A DNA stretch of 34,121 nt from an uncultured Collinsella sp. (lineage in GTDB: Bacteria; Actinomycetota; Coriobacteriia; Coriobacteriales; Coriobacteriaceae). Positions 24,489 to 30,976 of this stretch are shown one piece after another. The stretch is from contig UQZH01000019.1 of assembly GCA_900545445.1 (NCBI GenBank), positions 1 through 34,121 on the forward strand, written 5' to 3'. The translations under genes were made by a program, and so were the position numbers. Below the pieces are notes generated by a model. It ran no database searches. It had not been told where the DNA came from and worked only from the letters and a program-made list of their open reading frames with translations. Positions within the stretch are counted from its first letter, which is position 1. Every line of letters starts with the position of its first letter.

Positions 24489-24555
24489 GATCCTTAGGCC
24501 CGCGCATGTCTTGTAGATACCGGCGGGCTTTGCCCATCATAGGCTTTTGCGCGGG

Positions 24556-24561
24556 TAGAAT
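24556..24561 (+). promoter_or_regulatory. Probable -10 element for the PASTA-like membrane protein gene
   Basis: TAGAAT preceded by GCGCGGG, 45 bases before the ATG at 24607. Same context as the -10 candidates at 2258, 9183 and 10196. Confidence 0.4.
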
Positions 24562-24606
24562 GCATGGATAACTTGATGCTTGCAGGCGACGGAAAGGAAT
24601 CGTTGC

Positions 24607-25596
24607 ATGGACCAGGACAAGACGACCGTGATGGGCGGATATGGCTCCGCACAGGCTGGCAGCAGCGCCGATGCGACCCGTATCGTGCCGAATCCCGGCA
24701 ATGCTGCTCCCGATGCGACGCAGGCGTCTGCCGAACCCACACGGGTTATGGGCTACGGCGATACACCACGGGATCCGTTTGATTATGTACCGCAGGACCC
24801 GTACGGCAATGCGGCACCGGACCCGTATGGCAATGCGGCGACGGATGCTTATAACAACCTGCCGCAAAATCCCATTCCGCAGGCTCAGCAGACGACGTAT
24901 ATGCCGCGCACGGCGCAAGCTCAACCTCATTATGAGTCGCGCGATCCGTATGCGCGCCAGCCTTATCGCGAGTATCCCAAATCGATTCCGCAGTATGGTG
25001 AGGACGAGGAAGAGGCGCCGTCGCGTTCGTCGAGTGTGATCAAGAAAATCCTGATTGTGCTGGCGATCTTCTTTGCCCTCTCGATTGTGTTCGCCATTGT
25101 GTCGGGCATGCTCAACAAGCGAGGGAGTTCAACGGCCGATACCACTGCCGAGCAAACCGAGTCCGCCTCGTCTAGCACCGTCGATCTGAGCGATATCCCG
25201 GGACAGTATTGGTCCAACGCCAAAAAGCTCCTCAAGTCGCGCGGCGCCGATCTTTCGAATGCCGTGGTCCTGACTGATGATGGCTCAACGCCCGTCGTCG
25301 ATGCCAACTGGGTTGTTACTTCTGCCTACTATAACGACAACGGTAACCTGGAGGTCCAGCTTACGCGCAAGGACGGCTCGTCGGGCAATACGTCCGTTGA
25401 TCAAGGCACCACGGACAGCTCGAGCTCCAACATGCTAGAGGACCTGAGCAATAAGGCGCAGGAGCTGGGAGATAAGGCCCAGCAGTTGGGCGACACAGCC
25501 CAGAATCTCGGCGATACCGCACAGAACCTGGGCGATATGGCAACGAACGCCTGGGATGCCCTGCAAAACGGCATTTCGGGCGCGCAGGGGAACTAG
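24607..25596 (+). CDS. Single-pass membrane protein, disordered N-terminus and PASTA-like outer domain
   Basis: A 329-residue protein. Residues 1-140 are Pro/Gln/Tyr-rich and probably disordered, with three short threonine motifs (KTTVMGG, ATRIVP, PTRVMG) and a DPYGNAA repeat. One membrane helix (about residues 144-168, KKILIVLAIFFALSIVFAIV) leaves the C-terminus outside. Residues 190-255 (DIPGQYWSNAKKLLKSRGAD, then VDANWVVTSAYYNDNG and LEVQLTRK) match the PASTA pattern found in cell-wall-sensing kinases. The tail (280-314) holds five seven-residue repeats. AAGGA at 24594-24598 fixes the ATG. A cell-envelope or wall-associated role is inferred; the threonine motifs could be Ser/Thr-kinase or FHA targets, which is speculation. 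Confidence 0.78.
   Translation: MDQDKTTVMGGYGSAQAGSSADATRIVPNPGNAAPDATQASAEPTRVMGYGDTPRDPFDYVPQDPYGNAAPDPYGNAATDAYNNLPQNPIPQAQQTTYMPRTAQAQPHYESRDPYARQPYREYPKSIPQYGEDEEEAPSRSSSVIKKILIVLAIFFALSIVFAIVSGMLNKRGSSTADTTAEQTESASSSTVDLSDIPGQYWSNAKKLLKSRGADLSNAVVLTDDGSTPVVDANWVVTSAYYNDNGNLEVQLTRKDGSSGNTSVDQGTTDSSSSNMLEDLSNKAQELGDKAQQLGDTAQNLGDTAQNLGDMATNAWDALQNGISGAQGN
25444..25548 (+). repeat. Five 21-bp repeats encoding LGDxAQx heptads
   Basis: Five consecutive 21-bp units encode LSNKAQE, LGDKAQQ, LGDTAQN, LGDTAQN and LGDMATN. The seven-residue period predicts an amphipathic helix or coiled coil at the extracellular end of the protein. Confidence 0.88.
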
Positions 25597-25628
25597 CGGT
25601 CGAGCGGCTAGAGCCTTAGCAGCGCAAA

Positions 25629-25700
25629 CAAAAACGGGACGCAGGATCGCGTGACCGGGCGCATAGGCGCGTTGGTCGGCAGTCCTGCGTCCCGTTTTTG
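25629..25700. terminator. Bidirectional terminator with long stem
   Basis: CAAAAACGGGACGCAGGA (25629-25646) is the exact reverse complement of 25683-25700. The 36-base interior can fold further (GACC with GGTC around GCGC). A-rich and T-rich ends allow termination in both directions between the convergent genes. Confidence 0.9.
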
Positions 25701-25707
25701 CTGTCGA

Positions 25708-26889
25708 TTACAGCTGCTCTGCCGGACGCTCGGGCGAGCTAAAGCCCGAGTCAAACGTGACGACGCATGATGCATCGGGCCGACGCTCGTGCACGATGCG
25801 CGTGACGAGCTCCAGCAGCTCCTCGTCGGATATGTCGAAGCCGTCGGGACGCACCAGGTCAAACGAAACGAACCCGTCGTGTTCGTGAAGGTCGTGGATG
25901 GAAAGCGTGGGGTCGATCTGCGCTACGCCGCGCTTGACCCAGCCGCGCAGGTCGTCACCGGTTGTTGCGATGGGGTCGCAGTGCAGCGTAATGCCAATGC
26001 CCATCTGGCGTTTGATGTCGTGTTCGATGGTGTCCAGGATCTCGTGGTGCTCAAAGGCATCGCCCTCGCCGGGCATTTCCACGTGTGCGCTGGCAAACTG
26101 GCGGCCGGGGCCGTAGTCGTGCACCATGAGGTCGTGCGTGCCCAGGACCTGGGGGTATGACATGATCCTGTCGCGGATTTCCTGGACGAGCTTGGGGTCG
26201 GGCGCTTGTCCCAGCAGCGGGCTGATGGCGTCGCGCACCAGGCCCATGCCGCTGATGCAAATGAAGATGCCCACGCCCAGGCCCGCCCAGCCATCGAGGT
26301 CAAAGCCGGTCGTTTGCGAAATGAGCGCCGCCGCCAAGACCGAGCCCGAGGCGATGACATCGTTTTTGGAATCCTGCGCCGTGGCGATGAGCGTCTCCGA
26401 GTCGATGCGGTTGCCCAGCGTGCGGTTGAACGCCGCCATCCAGAACTTGACGAGCATGGACAGGACAAGGGCTGCCATGGAGAGCGCCGAATACGCGGTG
26501 GGGGAGGGCTTGACGATCTTGGTAACCGACTCCAGGATCAGGTTGATGCCGACGGCACAAACGAGGACGGCGACAAACAGGCCGGCGAGGTATTCGTAGC
26601 GGCCGTGGCCATAGGGGTGGCCTTCGTCTGCCGGGCGGCTGGCAAGGCGGAATCCGAGCAAGCTCACTATGTTGCTCGAGGCGTCGGAGAGGTTGTTGAA
26701 GGCGTCGGCGACAAGCGAGACGGAGCCGGCGAGCAGGCCCGCGATGCCCTTGGCTAGGCACAGGGTAATGTTGAGGCCAATGCAGATGAGGCTTGCGGCA
26801 AAGCCCGCGTTGGTGCGACAAGTTGTATCGACCGGCTCGTTCTCACTGCCGGGAACAAGCGTATGTACCAGCCGATTTACAAGTAGCAT
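25708..26889 (-). CDS. Cation diffusion facilitator family transporter
   Basis: A 393-residue inner-membrane protein with about six transmembrane helices in residues 28-245 and a cytoplasmic C-terminal domain. Metal-site signatures are visible: DAFNNLSDASSN (Asp62, Asp69), HPYGHGRYEY (91-100) and DSKNDVIAS. The family exports divalent metals such as zinc, manganese or iron in exchange for protons. The first site has N/D where zinc transporters usually have H-x3-D, so manganese or iron is plausible, but this is an inference. Residues after about 310 extend beyond the usual dimerisation domain by roughly 80 residues (HDLHEHDGFVSFDLVRPDG, ending in a Glu/Arg-rich part). GAGGAGG precedes the ATG at 26887-26889. 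Confidence 0.92.
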   Translation of the reverse strand: MLLVNRLVHTLVPGSENEPVDTTCRTNAGFAASLICIGLNITLCLAKGIAGLLAGSVSLVADAFNNLSDASSNIVSLLGFRLASRPADEGHPYGHGRYEYLAGLFVAVLVCAVGINLILESVTKIVKPSPTAYSALSMAALVLSMLVKFWMAAFNRTLGNRIDSETLIATAQDSKNDVIASGSVLAAALISQTTGFDLDGWAGLGVGIFICISGMGLVRDAISPLLGQAPDPKLVQEIRDRIMSYPQVLGTHDLMVHDYGPGRQFASAHVEMPGEGDAFEHHEILDTIEHDIKRQMGIGITLHCDPIATTGDDLRGWVKRGVAQIDPTLSIHDLHEHDGFVSFDLVRPDGFDISDEELLELVTRIVHERRPDASCVVTFDSGFSSPERPAEQL

Positions 26890-27060
26890 GGCGTACCTCC
26901 TCGCATTCTCATTAAGGGGATAGTGTAGCTCGCATGGGCGCGCCGTGTGCCGGTGCTCAGAAAATGCAGCAATGGTCTGCTGGAACTAACGAGCGGCCCT
27001 TCTTGTCCGACCAGGTACTCCATTTTGGGCCACATGGGTATGGGCATGTACCTGCCTGCC

Positions 27061-27077
27061 CGACATACTTAATGTCG
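27061..27077. promoter_or_regulatory. Small dyad in the divergent gap before the zinc-ribbon gene
   Basis: CGACAT-N5-ATGTCG (27061-27077) lies 30 bases before the ATG at 27107, in the 217-bp gap between divergent genes. A minus-strand TACACT at about 26926-26931 may be the -10 of the transporter gene. Either an operator or chance. Confidence 0.3.
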
Positions 27078-27106
27078 ACAGCCCCTGTGCAAAGGAGGAC
27101 GTATCC

Positions 27107-28444
27107 ATGGACGAGATGTTTGCCATCAAATGCCAAAACTGCGGCGGCCCTATGTACTCACACCAGGCTAAACGCAGCTTTGAGTGCGCCTATTGCGGCA
27201 CGGTCGTTCCGTGGCAGGCCGATGCGGGGGAGCCCAAGAGCGCCCTGGGCATTCGCCATGCGCCGCTGACGGTTGTCGATGGACTGCTTAAGCTCACCCA
27301 TGTGTCGCAGCTCGAGCGCCCGGTGGACCCCGACTGGTATTTCTTTAATGCGCACTGGCGCAACCAGTCGGTTCTGGAGCATCTGCTGTGGGAGGACCGC
27401 GGCACGGCTCAGGAGTTCCAAGAGGCAACGCACGTGAGCATTCCCTGCCCCTTCTGCGGTGCGTCCTTTGAGGGGTCATCGACCCAGCGCGTGTTTGAGT
27501 GCCCGTCCTGCGGCAATAAGATTGGTGTTGCTGACCTGCTCAAACCCGGTACGTTTAGTAAACGCTTGACCTTGGGCGTTGGTGCCGAGTACGTGCCTGA
27601 GCAGGGCATTCCCTGCGAGATCTCGCCGCAGCAGGCGCGTGCCAACGCGCTGCAGCTGGTGCGCCAGTATCCCGATGCCTTTGCCGGTCACGACGTGGAA
27701 GACGCGATTCAAAATGACATGATGCTCTTCTACTTCCCCATGGCGCTCGCGGACCTGCGCATGATGGCAAGCTTCCCGGGCAAGGGGCTGAGCAAGGAGA
27801 CCCTGGTGTACTACGAGGTGCTCGACTGGGCGTATCCCAGGGCAAACTATCTGGATGTTCGCCTTATGGGCATTTTGGAGCCGTGGGACTTTGCCAAGGT
27901 TGGGCCGTTTGACCCGGCCATGCAGGAGGGCGACTTCCGTGTTGTCTCCGTCGATGCGTCCACCAAGGACCAGGTGGTCATTGATAAGCTGGCGCTCGAC
28001 ATTGCCGGCAACGATGCCGAGGCGGTGCTGGGGCTCAATAAAAAGAGCATCCGCACCTGGGCGCGCAAGGCCCGCAAGCACAAGGACGGCCTGGTTATGG
28101 TGCCGATCTACTTTGTCGATCGTCCGGCGACGGACAGCCGCGAAGGCGAGCAGGTACGCATCGCCGTGAACGGCCAGACGGGTCGTGCAGCCGCGGTAGT
28201 GTTTAGCGACAAGCGTGAGACGCATGTGGTGGCACCGCTCAATCCGAGCCTGCATCTGTCCGGCGAAAGCACCGTGCATGCCACGCCCATCGAGGTCAAA
28301 TACGTTAAATCGCCGTTCCTATACCAGATCGTGCGCCGTGGAGGCGGCGAGCAGTCGCGCCAGGTTGCAGCCGCCGTCGAGGGTTCCTACCGAGAGGAGA
28401 AGCCCAAACGCAAGGGCTTGCTTGCTGCGATCTTTGGGAAGTAG
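27107..28444 (+). CDS. Double zinc-ribbon protein of unknown function
   Basis: A 445-residue soluble protein with two zinc ribbons: Cys9/Cys12 with Cys27/Cys30, and Cys114/Cys117 with Cys132/Cys135. The first resembles TFIIB-type ribbons. A segment between them (HWRNQSVLEHLLWEDRG) and a long region of mixed fold follow (residues 165-420), without a domain I recognise. The last 15 residues are basic (REEKPKRKGLLAAIFGK), like a peripheral membrane or nucleic-acid contact. AAAGGAGG about 10 bases upstream makes the ATG at 27107 secure. It is divergent from the cation transporter. Zinc binding is well supported; a role in transcription, metal homeostasis or complex assembly cannot be chosen. Confidence 0.8.
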   Translation: MDEMFAIKCQNCGGPMYSHQAKRSFECAYCGTVVPWQADAGEPKSALGIRHAPLTVVDGLLKLTHVSQLERPVDPDWYFFNAHWRNQSVLEHLLWEDRGTAQEFQEATHVSIPCPFCGASFEGSSTQRVFECPSCGNKIGVADLLKPGTFSKRLTLGVGAEYVPEQGIPCEISPQQARANALQLVRQYPDAFAGHDVEDAIQNDMMLFYFPMALADLRMMASFPGKGLSKETLVYYEVLDWAYPRANYLDVRLMGILEPWDFAKVGPFDPAMQEGDFRVVSVDASTKDQVVIDKLALDIAGNDAEAVLGLNKKSIRTWARKARKHKDGLVMVPIYFVDRPATDSREGEQVRIAVNGQTGRAAAVVFSDKRETHVVAPLNPSLHLSGESTVHATPIEVKYVKSPFLYQIVRRGGGEQSRQVAAAVEGSYREEKPKRKGLLAAIFGK

Positions 28445-28551
28445 GGGAGTGGTGCCGGTTGGCGCCTTAACCTGAAAACTAGGGATATGGGGCAGCTCAC
28501 AGGAGCGCGGGCTGTCGTCTATTGTTTGAGGGTGCCAGATGTAAATAAACG

Positions 28552-28590
28552 GTGGAACGGCTGTAAAAGAGCCTTCCCACTGGGTAAAAT
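28552..28590 (+). promoter_or_regulatory. Candidate promoter with overlapping dyad for a small RNA
   Basis: TAAAAT (28585-28590) looks like a -10 element. Just upstream GTGGAACGGCT (28552-28562) and AGCCTTCCCAC (28570-28580) form an inverted repeat with two mismatches that could be an operator. There is no good -35 hexamer. A weak hairpin (28451-28466) after the zinc-ribbon gene may end that gene's transcript. Confidence 0.35.
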
Positions 28591-28596
28591 CAGGTT

Positions 28597-28690
28597 GTGC
28601 CGCGGAACCCGCTCCTCAGCTAGTCACACTTCGGAAGCGCGGGCAACGCAGGTATTATCGTCTAAAGGGCCGGCTGCAACCGGCCCTTTT
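28597..28690 (+). ncRNA. Candidate small RNA converging on the 30-aa peptide gene
   Basis: Between the -10-like TAAAAT and a strong terminator (28664-28689) lie about 65 bases with no start codon followed by a usable frame. The sequence has TGCCGCGGAACCCGC near its start and GCGGGCAACGC later. The same two blocks, in the same order and sense, occur in the leader of the opposite-strand unit (28828-28858). Bracketing by promoter and terminator suggests a roughly 95-nt RNA. No known RNA family was recognised. Confidence 0.4.
28664..28689. terminator. Shared bidirectional terminator
   Basis: AAAGGGCCGG (28664-28673) pairs perfectly with CCGGCCCTTT (28680-28689) across a 6-base loop; TTTT follows on the plus strand. 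It lies between the candidate small RNA (plus) and the 30-aa peptide gene (minus), so the 3' ends of both transcripts would be complementary. Confidence 0.85.
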
Positions 28691-28711
28691 CATGACTCCC
28701 TTCGCTATCCG

Positions 28712-28804
28712 TTACTGCTTATATTCCCGCCAGATCGAGTAGAGGTTCCGGGCAATGCCGGTCACATACATCGAGAGGCGCAGGATTTCAAGAAACAAGT
28801 TCAT
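28712..28804 (-). CDS. Candidate 30-residue hydrophobic peptide
   Basis: The frame starts MNLFLEILRL and ends IWREYKQ: 30 residues, rich in Leu, Ile, Tyr and Trp, with Glu6, Arg9, Arg19, Arg26, Glu27 and Lys29 interspersed. This fits an amphipathic or membrane-lying helix better than a clean transmembrane segment. GGGGTGA, six bases before the ATG, is an acceptable ribosome site. A promoter-like TAAAAT lies about 60 bases upstream and the shared terminator 22 bases after the stop. Size, hydrophobicity and a converging RNA resemble type I toxin loci such as Fst/par, but there is no sequence similarity I can name. A chance frame remains possible. Confidence 0.45.
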   Translation of the reverse strand: MNLFLEILRLSMYVTGIARNLYSIWREYKQ

Positions 28805-28864
28805 AGGCTTCACCCCAATCGGAGATCGGAGCGTTGCCCGCAGGCGGATTCCGCGGCAGTCAAG

Positions 28865-28870
28865 ATTTTA
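28865..28870 (-). promoter_or_regulatory. Candidate -10 for the 30-aa peptide transcript
   Basis: Read on the minus strand this is TAAAAT preceded by GAGG and followed by the TGCCGCGGAATCCGC block, matching the arrangement at 28585 on the plus strand. Upstream, GGTGGG and CCCACC form a short dyad. No clear -35. Confidence 0.35.
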
Positions 28871-28947
28871 CCTCACAGGCCGCGGTGGGAGACATCCTAC
28901 CCACCCCATGGTTTGGAACAATGTCGATCTAACGGGCAATCAAACCT

Positions 28948-29169
28948 TTAGCGCTCTTTGAATTGGGCAAGCATCTGCCCGAAGAAGCTTAGTTCGGATG
29001 GCTCATAAATGAGCGAACCGCCGTCCGCGGTCCTGTAGACCCCGCAGGGGAGGTAACGCCCGTCGGGGAGGACATAGAGGTTGGCTTCTTCCTTCAGTCC
29101 TGCTGGAAGAAGCGGAATCCCGTTTTCGTCCACATGGAACTCGTCTATATTTGCGATCTCTCTTTCCAT
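28948..29169 (-). CDS. Hypothetical 73-aa protein
   Basis: A small acidic soluble protein with no recognised domain (MEREIANIDEFHVDENGIP, then ANLYVLPDGRYLPCGVYRT and ELSFFGQMLAQF). The ATG has AGGAGG at good spacing, the strongest argument that it is real. It starts 35 bases after the stop of the broken ADP-ribosylglycohydrolase gene on the same strand, so it was probably the downstream member of that operon. Codon use is less GC-biased than in the core genes. Confidence 0.7.
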   Translation of the reverse strand: MEREIANIDEFHVDENGIPLLPAGLKEEANLYVLPDGRYLPCGVYRTADGGSLIYEPSELSFFGQMLAQFKER

Positions 29170-29204
29170 GGTGCCTCCTGAACAGTTTCTATCGTAAGTG
29201 CGCC

Positions 29205-29387
29205 CTAAAACAAGCAGTTCTCAATCAGCTCTTTACCGCGCAGGGTGTCGATCCACTCCTGCGGAATTGCGTCGATGCCGTATGCCGTGCCGGCAAGGGC
29301 GCCTGCGACAGCCGTCGTGGTATCGGTGAACGCCAGGGGAACGATGCGCATGAGTGAACCGTTGCCGTTGTCGCGCTCGCCGGAGCC
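29205..29387 (-). pseudogene. Remnant of an ADP-ribosylglycohydrolase gene
   Basis: The minus strand encodes GSGERDNGNGSLMRIVPLAF and then TDTTTAVAGALAGTAYGIDA, IPQEWIDTLRGKELIE and a stop at 29205. The first block is the DNGNGSLMR motif from the middle of ADP-ribosylglycohydrolases, the second their C-terminal DTT(A/T)AIAGALAG motif with the usual IPxEWxxxLRG ending. About 100 intervening residues and the whole N-terminal half are missing, and a stop codon (29388-29390) sits directly in front. Only 60 codons remain. The YhcG gene ends 6 bases upstream, suggesting that its arrival or a linked deletion destroyed the gene. Confidence 0.85.
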
Positions 29388-29393
29388 TCATTG

Positions 29394-30443
29394 CTATCCT
29401 TGCGCTTCGCCATTAGTCGCTTCGTTGATGGCGCGGTACTCGGCACTCAGCTCGCGCGCCAGTTCTTCCTTGCTTGGAAGATACGGCAGGTATTTGGCGG
29501 CAAACACTTGGTCGTTGTCTTCGGGCAGCGTGTACTCGACAATCGAATCGCTTTTGTCCGCGCAGAGCACGATGCCTATGGGCGGATTGTCGCCTTCGTT
29601 CATGAGCTCGCGCGTGTAGTAGTTCACATACATTTGCATCTGGCCCAAGTCCTGGTGTGTAAGATCGTCCGTCTTAAGGTCGATAAGCACGAAGCAGCGC
29701 ATCAGATAGTTGTAAAACACAAGGTCAATATAGAAATGGCGCCCATCAAAGGTGATACGCTTTTGGCGCGTCTCGAAAGCGAAGCCACGGCCAAGCTCCA
29801 GCAGGAACTTCTGAAGATGTGTGATGAGCGCCTGCTCTAGATCGCTCTCGCGAAACGCAGTATCGTCCGAGAAACCTAAAAACTCCAGTACATATGGATC
29901 GCGGATGATATCCTCGGGGCGACGAGCCGGGGCGCTCTCTTGGATTTCCTGGGTGACGGACTCCTTGTCCTTGCTGGCAAGCAGGCGCTCGCGGAACATG
30001 GTGTTGATTTGGCGCTCGAGCTGACGCGTGCTCCAACGAGAATCGGCGCATTCGTTCATGTACCAGGTGCGAGCATCAGGGTCGGGAATGCGCATCAACC
30101 TGCGGTAATGAGTCCAACTCAATTCGCTACGCAGTGCGTCGCGAATTGGAAACGCAAGAAAGAACTGACGCATATTGCGTAGGTTTGCGATGCCAAAGCC
30201 TCTTCCGAAATCCGCGGTAAGCCTTCTGGAGAGGCCTGCAATCAATGCCTCTCCATATGCTGCGCGCTCCTCTCCGCCCTGCTCATCAACAATGCTCTTG
30301 CCGATCTCCCAATATGCCTCAACCATCGCAAAGTTAACGGCGGTATAGGCCTTGTCGCGAGCGGCGTTGAGAATCGAGGAGACCTGCTTGTAAAAAACTT
30401 CTGGCACGATTGCCGATTCTCCACGGTTTGCCAGTTCGCCCAT
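29394..30443 (-). CDS. YhcG-type PD-(D/E)XK nuclease family protein (DUF1016)
   Basis: A 349-residue protein. The DUF1016 N-terminal helical domain (ARDKAYTAVNFAMVEAYWEIG, then GRGFGIANLRNMRQFFLAFP and SWTHYRRLMRI) is followed by the C-terminal nuclease core: GRHFYIDLVFYNYLMRCFV, LIDLKTDDLTHQDLGQMQMY and PPIGIVLCADKSD. The Asp in YIDLVF and the Asp/Lys of LIDLK are the expected catalytic set. Such proteins occur widely in accessory regions, often near restriction systems or mobile elements; their targets are poorly known. No partner methylase is here. The ATG (30441-30443) is preferred over a GTG one codon earlier; no clear ribosome site is seen. Lower GC than the core genes and abutting a broken gene, so probably acquired. 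Confidence 0.92.
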   Translation of the reverse strand: MGELANRGESAIVPEVFYKQVSSILNAARDKAYTAVNFAMVEAYWEIGKSIVDEQGGEERAAYGEALIAGLSRRLTADFGRGFGIANLRNMRQFFLAFPIRDALRSELSWTHYRRLMRIPDPDARTWYMNECADSRWSTRQLERQINTMFRERLLASKDKESVTQEIQESAPARRPEDIIRDPYVLEFLGFSDDTAFRESDLEQALITHLQKFLLELGRGFAFETRQKRITFDGRHFYIDLVFYNYLMRCFVLIDLKTDDLTHQDLGQMQMYVNYYTRELMNEGDNPPIGIVLCADKSDSIVEYTLPEDNDQVFAAKYLPYLPSKEELARELSAEYRAINEATNGEAQG

Positions 30444-30560
30444 CACTGTCGCCCCACTTTCCTTTTGTGGAATGCATCTTTATCGCATTTAGTTTAAAGC
30501 CTCGCGCGGACACGAATTGCTGCGTTGTCTGGCACCTTCGCATGGGGGCCTTGCGGTGGT

Positions 30561-30566
30561 TAAAAT
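30561..30566 (+). promoter_or_regulatory. Probable -10 element for the PH-like gene
   Basis: TAAAAT, 45 bases before the ATG at 30612, in an AT-richer 168-bp divergent gap between the YhcG gene and this gene. Confidence 0.4.
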
Positions 30567-30611
30567 GTGGCAAAAGAGACAGTTTTAACGAACCCCATGG
30601 GAGTGGCACGC

Positions 30612-30881
30612 ATGGACAACAACACCTTGCTGTTTCAGGACAAGGGTTCGGGTAGGTTTAAAGACGTCAAGATCTACCCTAACCGTATTGAGGTGCTCAA
30701 GAAGGGCACGTTTGGTGGCAAGCACACCGAAATTGTCTATCTTAAGGACATTACGGGCGTCAATAGAATCAAGGGCCGCGATGTTTTTCTGCGTAACAGG
30801 CTGTTGACCGCTTGCGTCTTTAGCCTGAGCAGTCGTGCGAAGGCCCAGGAGTTCGTGAACGCGCTGAACATGGTGATGTAG
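30612..30881 (+). CDS. Small PH-domain-like protein
   Basis: An 89-residue protein. A run of short beta strands (TLLFQDKGSGRFKDVKIYPN, RIEVLKKGTFGG, TEIVYLKDITGVNRIKG) ends in a C-terminal helix (SRAKAQEFVNALNMVM), the layout of short bacterial pleckstrin-homology-like proteins that usually sit at membranes or bind partners. No catalytic motif is visible. GGGAG eight bases upstream favours the ATG at 30612; ATG 30597 is an alternative. It stands alone between the YhcG gene (divergent) and the PI-PLC-like gene (convergent). Confidence 0.72.
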   Translation: MDNNTLLFQDKGSGRFKDVKIYPNRIEVLKKGTFGGKHTEIVYLKDITGVNRIKGRDVFLRNRLLTACVFSLSSRAKAQEFVNALNMVM

Positions 30882-30914
30882 CCGACGTCGGCGTTCGGGC
30901 CACGGTAAAAATCG

Positions 30915-30941
30915 GGGGCGCAGAACGGTGTCCTGCGCCCC
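30915..30941. terminator. Terminator between convergent genes
   Basis: GGGGCGCAG (30915-30923) pairs perfectly with CTGCGCCCC (30933-30941). On the minus strand it is followed after three bases by ATTTTTA, so it mainly serves the PI-PLC-like gene; it may also block read-through from the plus side. Confidence 0.75.
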
Positions 30942-30976
30942 TCGTCGTGTCGATGTGTCCAAAAGGGTCGGCTTGT

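Noticed and set aside
28487..28951. 154-codon plus frame across the small-RNA region
   Set aside because: It runs through two promoter-like sites and a perfect terminator hairpin, has no ribosome site and a composition unlike a real protein.
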